DNA of 64,000 bases, taken from DAOTKC01 sp035449045. Lineage in GTDB: Bacteria > Bacillota > Clostridia > Christensenellales > CAG-917. Shown here piece by piece: positions 59,427 to 64,000 of this stretch (positions are counted from its first letter, which is position 1; each line of letters begins with the position of its first letter). The position numbers and the translations under genes are program-made. The notes below the pieces were generated by a model that made no database searches, was not told the origin of the DNA, and saw only the letters and a program-made list of their open reading frames with translations. Location of the stretch: contig DAOTKC010000001.1 of assembly GCA_035449045.1 (NCBI GenBank), positions 1 through 64,000 on the forward strand, read 5' to 3'.

Positions 59427-60795
59427 TATTGCGCTCTATATAATCTCGGCGCTGTCGGCGGCTTTCGCCCTTATTGCCGCCGGGTTGGCGGCCGCGGCCT
59501 ACATAAAATTCTCCAAAAAATCGGGAGCCGACCTCGGCGGCTACATAGTCGCCGAAACCGAAAAGAAGCTTCAGCAAGCGGCGCAACAGATTATTACAAA
59601 CGTAGGCATTACAACGTCCTCCCATCTCGGCGTCGCCAACGTAGGTATCGAGGGCAAGCTGAACACCGTGATGCAGCAGAGCGAGGCGGCGGCGCAACGG
59701 ACGGAAGGCAAGGTCGAGCGGCTGACGGAAGCGACCGAAATTAAGCTTACCGCGCTCGCCGACCGTTTGGACCAAAAGTTCGAGAAGTTTAAAGATGAAA
59801 CCGTTCGCCAGCTTACCGAAAGCCGAAAGGCTTACGAGGAACAGCTTCAAAAAATCCGCGAGACCGTCGACGAAAAGCTCACCTCCACCATCGAACAGCG
59901 GTTTAAGAACTCGTTTACTCTGATAAGCGGCAGGCTGGAGGAAATAAACAAAGGCTTTCAGGAGCTTCAGGTTCTCCAAAGCAAGGTGGGCGACCTCAAC
60001 CGAATTTTCAGCAACGTCAAGACGTCGGGAACGTGGGGCGAGGTCTCGCTCGAAAATCTCCTCTCGCAGATTTTGACGCCCGACCAGTTCGAGCGGCAGG
60101 TAAACCTTACGCGCGGCAGCGACTCCGATGAAAACCGCGTCGACTTCGCCGTGAAGCTGCCGGGAAAGGAATCGGGGACCGTCAAGCTTCCCATCGACGC
60201 CAAATTCCCCTCCGAGCGCTATTTTCAGCTTATCGACGCCGCCGAGCGCGGCAGTTTGAGCGAGGTCGAAGCGACAAGGCGCGACTTTTTCGACGCCGTC
60301 AAAAAGATGGCGAGAGATATTTCCCAGCGATATATTAAAATCGGTAAAACGACCGACTTCGCCATCATGTATCTGCCCGTCGAGGGCATGTTCGCCGAGG
60401 TAGCTAAAGAGGCCGGCCTTTTGGAAAAATTGCAAAACGACTACCGCGTCGTGGTGACCGGCCCGACTACGCTCGCTGCTCTTTTGAACAGCCTGCAAAT
60501 GGGATTCAGAACGCTCGCCATCGAAAAGCGAAGCGCCGAAATTCAAAGCCTGTTCGATCACTTCAAGCGCGATTTCGCCACTTTCTCCGAGCTTTTGGCA
60601 AAGACGCAGAAAAAGCTCAGCGAAATTTCCAATACCATCGAACAGGCCGATAAGCGAACTAAGATAATCGGCAAGGCCCTCGACAAAGTGTCGGCCATCC
60701 CTCTGCCCAAGGCCGCGCTGGAGCTTGCCGAGGATAGCGAAGTTGCCGCCGAAATGCCCGAATGGGACATTGAAACCGAAGACGAAACGGCTTAG
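59419..60795 (+). CDS. rmuC: DNA recombination protein RmuC
   Basis: This 458-residue protein begins with a membrane helix, has a coiled-coil region (about 50-190) and ends in the RmuC domain with GNVKTSGTWGEVSLEN-like NVKTSGTWGEVSLENLL, DFAVKLPG, LPIDAKFP and IMYLPVEGMFAEV. RmuC limits inverted-repeat recombination and may have nuclease activity. It overlaps cca by 8 nt, which indicates cotranscription. Confidence 0.94.
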   Translation: MSNIALYIISALSAAFALIAAGLAAAAYIKFSKKSGADLGGYIVAETEKKLQQAAQQIITNVGITTSSHLGVANVGIEGKLNTVMQQSEAAAQRTEGKVERLTEATEIKLTALADRLDQKFEKFKDETVRQLTESRKAYEEQLQKIRETVDEKLTSTIEQRFKNSFTLISGRLEEINKGFQELQVLQSKVGDLNRIFSNVKTSGTWGEVSLENLLSQILTPDQFERQVNLTRGSDSDENRVDFAVKLPGKESGTVKLPIDAKFPSERYFQLIDAAERGSLSEVEATRRDFFDAVKKMARDISQRYIKIGKTTDFAIMYLPVEGMFAEVAKEAGLLEKLQNDYRVVVTGPTTLAALLNSLQMGFRTLAIEKRSAEIQSLFDHFKRDFATFSELLAKTQKKLSEISNTIEQADKRTKIIGKALDKVSAIPLPKAALELAEDSEVAAEMPEWDIETEDETA

Positions 60796-60808
60796 ATAAG
60801 AGGTTAGT

Positions 60809-61651
60809 TTGAGACAAACTAAAGAGGCAAACCAAAATAAGGATTTCATAAGAAGCGGAATTACCGCCGATTTGCACATGCATTCCCGTTTCAGCGACGG
60901 CGCAATGACGCCTACCGAGCTTATAGCCCTTATGAAAAGCGAGGGCAAAAACGTCGTCGCCCTCACCGACCACGACAGCACGGCGGGTGTCGCCGAAGCA
61001 GTGGCGGCAGGAGTAAAAGCAGGCATCAAAGTGGTTTCGGGAATCGAAATTTCCTCCTATTCGATCACCGAAATCCACATTTTAGGCTACAATTTCGATG
61101 TTTTAAACTCCGTTTTTTGCGAAAAACTCCAAAAAATCAAGGATATGCGGCGCGTGAGAAACCAAAAAATTCTTGAAAAGCTGAAAGCGCTCGGCATTGA
61201 GATTGAGGGCGAGTTCGGCGAGGACAAAGGAAGATTCCACATCGCGCAGGCAATGATAGACGCAGGGTTCTCTACCTCCGTCCCCGACGCTTTCGACAAA
61301 TATTTGGGGCATGGCGGAGCCGCCTACGTGACAAGCGAAAGGCTGCGCCCTTTCGAGGCGGTCAAGCTGATTGCCGATTTGGGCGGCGTCGCAGTTTTGG
61401 CGCACCCGAGATATTTTGTCGCGGAGGGCACGCTCAACAGCATAATCGAAGGGCTTATCCCCTACGGCCTCAAAGGCATCGAAGCCTACTACGCCAAAAA
61501 CCTCGCGGGCGAAACCGCAATTCTTGCCTCCGCCGCCAAAGCGCGGGGGTTGCTGCTCACGGGCGGGAGCGACCTTCACAATATAGACCAACAATATTCG
61601 CCCTTTTCTTTTCCCGTCACCGACAAATTAGCCCGCGCGCTGGGGCTGTAA
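60809..61651 (+). CDS. PHP-domain phosphoesterase
   Basis: This 280-residue protein has the PHP metal motifs ADLHMHSRFSDG, LTDHDSTAG, SGIEIS, LAHPR and GGSDLH in order, as in the YciV/TrpH (RNase AM, 5'-3' nucleotidase) family. The start is a TTG at 60809 preceded by AAGAGGTTAG, the best-supported start in frame. It follows rmuC after 13 nt. It probably trims RNA or 3',5'-bisphosphate nucleotides. Substrate is not resolved by sequence. Confidence 0.9.
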   Translation: MRQTKEANQNKDFIRSGITADLHMHSRFSDGAMTPTELIALMKSEGKNVVALTDHDSTAGVAEAVAAGVKAGIKVVSGIEISSYSITEIHILGYNFDVLNSVFCEKLQKIKDMRRVRNQKILEKLKALGIEIEGEFGEDKGRFHIAQAMIDAGFSTSVPDAFDKYLGHGGAAYVTSERLRPFEAVKLIADLGGVAVLAHPRYFVAEGTLNSIIEGLIPYGLKGIEAYYAKNLAGETAILASAAKARGLLLTGGSDLHNIDQQYSPFSFPVTDKLARALGL

Positions 61652-61654
61652 TAA

Positions 61655-61681
61655 TTAAACGCTTGGCTCAAAACCAAGCCC
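61655..61681 (-). terminator. Hairpin between the PHP gene and the micro-ORF
   Basis: GCTTGG (61661-61666) pairs with CCAAGC (61674-61679) around a 7-nt loop. Read on the minus strand it is followed by GTTTAATTATT, a weak U-tract, so it may terminate the vanW/micro-ORF transcript. Confidence 0.5.
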
Positions 61682-61710
61682 TGCCTAAATTGATTATATT
61701 AAATAAGTGT

Positions 61711-61782
61711 TTAGCGTCTTTTAAACCAGCGGCGGACGGTGTTCATGGCGCGTTCCATACGATTACTAAATCTGTTTTTCAT
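61711..61782 (-). CDS. Candidate 23-residue cationic micro-protein
   Basis: The ATG at 61782 is preceded by AAAGAGAGG with a 9-nt spacer, a good SD, and the frame runs 23 codons to TAA at 61711. The predicted peptide starts MKNRFSNRMERA and ends RRWFKRR, with seven Arg, two Lys and one Glu, net about +8 and an amphipathic pattern with Trp and two Phe. It sits downstream of vanW on the same strand, before a hairpin. It could be a real small protein, an antimicrobial-like peptide or chance. No homolog is known to me. Confidence 0.4.
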   Translation of the reverse strand: MKNRFSNRMERAMNTVRRWFKRR

Positions 61783-61905
61783 ATTTTTTTACCTCTCTTT
61801 TTATTTGATTATTTTGTTTTAATTCGGATTTAGTTTTTTTTATTCGGGTTTATTATCTTCAATTTTTCCGCTTTGATTTTTTAGCTTGATTTTTCTAAGC
61901 CTTTT

Positions 61906-62835
61906 TTAAGGAGTTTTGGCTTCGCCGTCTTTCTCCATATCCTCCGGCTCCTCGGCGGCGGGCTTTTTAGCTATTGTTTCTAGGCGTTTTTGGGGAGCGT
62001 AGACGTCGTGGCGGATTTTGACCGTCTTGATTACTTTATCCTTGTAGATATATTGAAGATACCCTTCGCTGACGCGCCCGTTCACGCCGCCAAAAAGCAC
62101 TATGCCCGCTTGGTCGGCCTCGATATATTCGGTCTTGGGCTGAATTTCTTTTATCGTTTTACTCATCCGCTTGACGCTGTAACCCAAAAGATGGCCGTGA
62201 ATTTCGATAGTAAGTCTGGCGCCGTCGGCCTTGGCGAAAATCTGCACCGGCGCGGGATGGGTGTTTTGGATTTTTAAATCGGTCACGCTCGACACCATGG
62301 CGTCGAATGAGGGAAGAACATACCGCACGGGCAACGAGTGCGCCGTCACCGAGACTATCGTCAAATCGGCCAAAAGCGCGGCGTTATAAAAGGTTGAGGA
62401 AACCTGACAGACACCGCCGCCCGCGCCTTCGACAAACTTGCCGTTCTGAATGATGGGCGCCGCCAAAAAACCGTTTGCCGCCGTTCGCGGTCCCACCGTA
62501 GCGTTGAAGGATAAAACTTCATCGGGCTCGATGACGACGCCGCTGAGTCGGGATGCGGCAAGCGCTATATTGTGCTTTCTCGCCTCGCCGCTCCAAGAAT
62601 AGTCGGTGGAAAATTCGGCGATTTTAACGACTTTGGCGTCGGCCTCGGCTAAAAATTCTCCCTCTTTCTCGCCGAGGTATTTTTCCAAAACAATAAATTC
62701 GCCGTCCGATTCCTCGGCGCATGCCGCGTTTAGTGTGTTTGTCTTAAAAGGGCTTGCCGCAGGCGTAAACGCCGCCAAAGCCAAAGCGATTATTATTACT
62801 TTTAAAATGTAGTTGGCGGCGGCGCGGTTTTTCAT
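61906..62835 (-). CDS. VanW family protein
   Basis: This 309-residue secreted protein has a signal sequence and a VanW domain with FNATVGPRTAANGFLAAPI and the cysteine motif GGGVCQVSSTFYNAALLA. VanW proteins are linked to cell-wall processes, and similar ones are encoded in vancomycin-resistance islands, but most chromosomal copies have no resistance role. The C-terminal segment resembles a G5-type end and then an acidic tail. A 122-nt T-rich (plus strand) leader separates it from the micro-ORF. Confidence 0.88.
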   Translation of the reverse strand: MKNRAAANYILKVIIIALALAAFTPAASPFKTNTLNAACAEESDGEFIVLEKYLGEKEGEFLAEADAKVVKIAEFSTDYSWSGEARKHNIALAASRLSGVVIEPDEVLSFNATVGPRTAANGFLAAPIIQNGKFVEGAGGGVCQVSSTFYNAALLADLTIVSVTAHSLPVRYVLPSFDAMVSSVTDLKIQNTHPAPVQIFAKADGARLTIEIHGHLLGYSVKRMSKTIKEIQPKTEYIEADQAGIVLFGGVNGRVSEGYLQYIYKDKVIKTVKIRHDVYAPQKRLETIAKKPAAEEPEDMEKDGEAKTP

Positions 62836-62870
62836 ACCGATAGTATGAAACCTAGTCGCGATTTTATTAT

Positions 62871-62900
62871 CTTGACCGTAGCGGTTAACTAAAGTATAAT
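62871..62900 (+). promoter_or_regulatory. Promoter of the phosphohexomutase gene
   Basis: TTGACC (62871-62876), an 18-nt spacer and consensus TATAAT (62895-62900), about 30 nt upstream of the ATG. Confidence 0.75.
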
Positions 62901-62931
62901 TAATAGGAAAAAAATTTATTGAGGCGAAAGC

Positions 62932-64000
62932 ATGGATTTGAAAACTATCTGCCGTCAGTGGCTCGATTCGGGCGAATTAACTAAAGAAGAAAGCTTTACT
63001 TTGGAACAAATCATGTCGGACGACAAGGCTTTGGCGGAGCATTTCGCGGCCTCGCTCGAGTTCGGCACGGCGGGCATGCGCGGCGTGCTGGGACCGGGCC
63101 CTAACCGCATGAACATGCAGACGGTCAAGCGCGCCACTAAGGGGCTCGCCGAATTTTTGAAGTCTGCGGGCGCCGCCCGTGACGGCATAGTGATTTCCTA
63201 CGACACGCGCAGGATGAGCGCCGAGTTCGCGATAGCGGCGGCCAAGGTGCTGGCATATTTCGGCGTCAAGGCCTATCTCATGGAGGATGTTCGGCCGGTG
63301 CCGATGTGCTCCTTCGCCATAAGAACGCTGAGGGCTGCGGGCGGCATAATGATTACCGCTTCACACAACCCCAAGCAATACAACGGCTACAAGGTCTACG
63401 GCGGCGACGGCGCTCAACTCTCGCCCGAGGCGACGGAGAAGGTCGTCGGCTTTATCGAAAAATCCGACTATTTCGGCATTCCCGAACTTGAAGTCAAAAT
63501 CACGCCGTCCGATATCAAGGGACAAGACGGTTATAAAATCGCGGAAAACATCGAAATAATCGGAAAGACACTAGACGAGGCTTACTTTGCCGAGCTGAAA
63601 AAACTTTCGCTCGCAGACCAAGCCGCCAAAGATTGCGCCAAAAAAATAAAAATCGTCTACACCCCGCTTCACGGCAGCGGCAGGATGCCCGTCATCGAGA
63701 TTTTAAAAAGCATGGGGATAACGCCCGCCGTCGTCGGCAGGCAGGAGTTCCCCGACCCCGATTTTTCGACTGTGCCTGTCCCTAACCCCGAGGATTCCGC
63801 CGCACTCAAGCTTGCCGTCGGGCTTGCCGAAGAGATTGGCGCCGACATCGTGCTCGGCACCGACCCCGACTGCGACAGAATGGGCGTCGCGGTGAGAGGT
63901 TTGGACGGCGGCTTCAGCCTTTTGAACGGCAACCAAATCGGCGTCCTTCTCACCGATTACATATTGAGCCGCAACCTTGCGCGCGGCACCCTTCCCAAGA
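62932..64000 (+). CDS. Phosphoglucomutase/phosphomannomutase (3' part outside window)
   Basis: The first 356 codons of an alpha-D-phosphohexomutase are present. The active-site phosphoserine lies in ITASHNPKQYNGYKVYGG, the Mg-binding loop is DPDCDRMGV, and FGTAGMRGVLG opens domain 1. This is the long (about 570-residue) PgcA/PGM2 type, which converts glucose-1-P and glucose-6-P in glycogen and cell-envelope synthesis. SD GAGGCGAAAGC precedes the ATG. Confidence 0.93.
   Translation, partial: MDLKTICRQWLDSGELTKEESFTLEQIMSDDKALAEHFAASLEFGTAGMRGVLGPGPNRMNMQTVKRATKGLAEFLKSAGAARDGIVISYDTRRMSAEFAIAAAKVLAYFGVKAYLMEDVRPVPMCSFAIRTLRAAGGIMITASHNPKQYNGYKVYGGDGAQLSPEATEKVVGFIEKSDYFGIPELEVKITPSDIKGQDGYKIAENIEIIGKTLDEAYFAELKKLSLADQAAKDCAKKIKIVYTPLHGSGRMPVIEILKSMGITPAVVGRQEFPDPDFSTVPVPNPEDSAALKLAVGLAEEIGADIVLGTDPDCDRMGVAVRGLDGGFSLLNGNQIGVLLTDYILSRNLARGTLPK

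Noticed and set aside
59341..61029. 562-codon open frame on the minus strand
   Set aside because: Antisense to rmuC and the PHP gene, both of which carry clear family motifs.

Overview
The window is a chromosomal segment of an endospore-forming, probably anaerobic member of the Bacillota, most likely an uncultured lineage of the class Clostridia. The evidence is the sporulation and germination set (spoIIR, sleB, ypeB, cwlD, spoIIE), the Firmicutes-type clusters tmk-holB-ricT, rpsF-ssb-rpsR and tilS-hpt, a type III glutamine synthetase, a rubrerythrin, many lipoproteins and strong Shine-Dalgarno sites. Coding DNA looks moderately GC-rich while intergenic DNA is AT-rich. I saw no rRNA, tRNA, CRISPR array, transposase or prophage gene. 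The species cannot be named from this sequence alone.

Layout. 0-3.5 kb (minus): a MacB-type ABC ATPase cut by the window edge, a shortened membrane-fusion-type adaptor, a D-2-hydroxyacid dehydrogenase and a TPR membrane protein. 3.6-8.5 kb (minus): a compact five-gene operon with two paralogous SCP2-like (lipid-carrier fold) proteins flanking a class III aminotransferase and a split transketolase. I do not recognise this as a described pathway and rate it the best candidate for a new system. 8.7-13 kb (plus): a zinc-ribbon protein, DegV, SpoIIR and the SleB/YpeB germination pair. 13-20.8 kb (minus): a PrsA/SurA-like lipoprotein with an inserted InlB-type repeat, Mfd, Pth and a GlmU-like protein whose uridyltransferase half is degenerate. 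21-31 kb: an amino-acid-kinase protein behind a structured leader, a PTS IIC-like membrane protein, a membrane pseudo-M28 peptidase, GlnN, a DUF5058-type membrane pair and a large lipoprotein. 31-36 kb: BirA, rubrerythrin, CwlD, an intergenic cluster of DnaA-box-like 9-mers beside phased AT-rich repeats, a PRC-barrel protein, and rpsF-ssb-rpsR with a probable ribosomal-protein leader. 36-37.3 kb: an AT-rich accessory patch with a lipoprotein and a decayed secreted protein. 37.5-41.3 kb: an ECF sigma/membrane anti-sigma pair, an arsR-arsM arsenic methylation operon with a visible operator, and a cupin. 41.4-44 kb: ricT, holB, tmk. 44.2-49.4 kb: a giant InlB-repeat/BspA-LRR surface lipoprotein split by one in-frame amber codon. 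49.7-61.7 kb (plus): leuS, serS, spoIIE, tilS, hpt, cca, rmuC and a PHP phosphoesterase. 61.7-64 kb: a 23-residue cationic micro-ORF, a VanW-family protein and the start of a phosphohexomutase.

How the genes work together. SpoIIR signals from the forespore, SpoIIE activates sigma-F, CwlD modifies spore cortex, and SleB/YpeB degrade it at germination. LeuS, SerS, TilS, Cca, Pth and the ribosomal proteins serve translation; Mfd, HolB, Ssb, RmuC and Tmk serve replication and repair. Several membrane or surface genes have no recognisable partner here (PTS IIC, pseudo-M28, DUF5058 pair, large lipoproteins). All calls come from reading the sequence. No database search was run.
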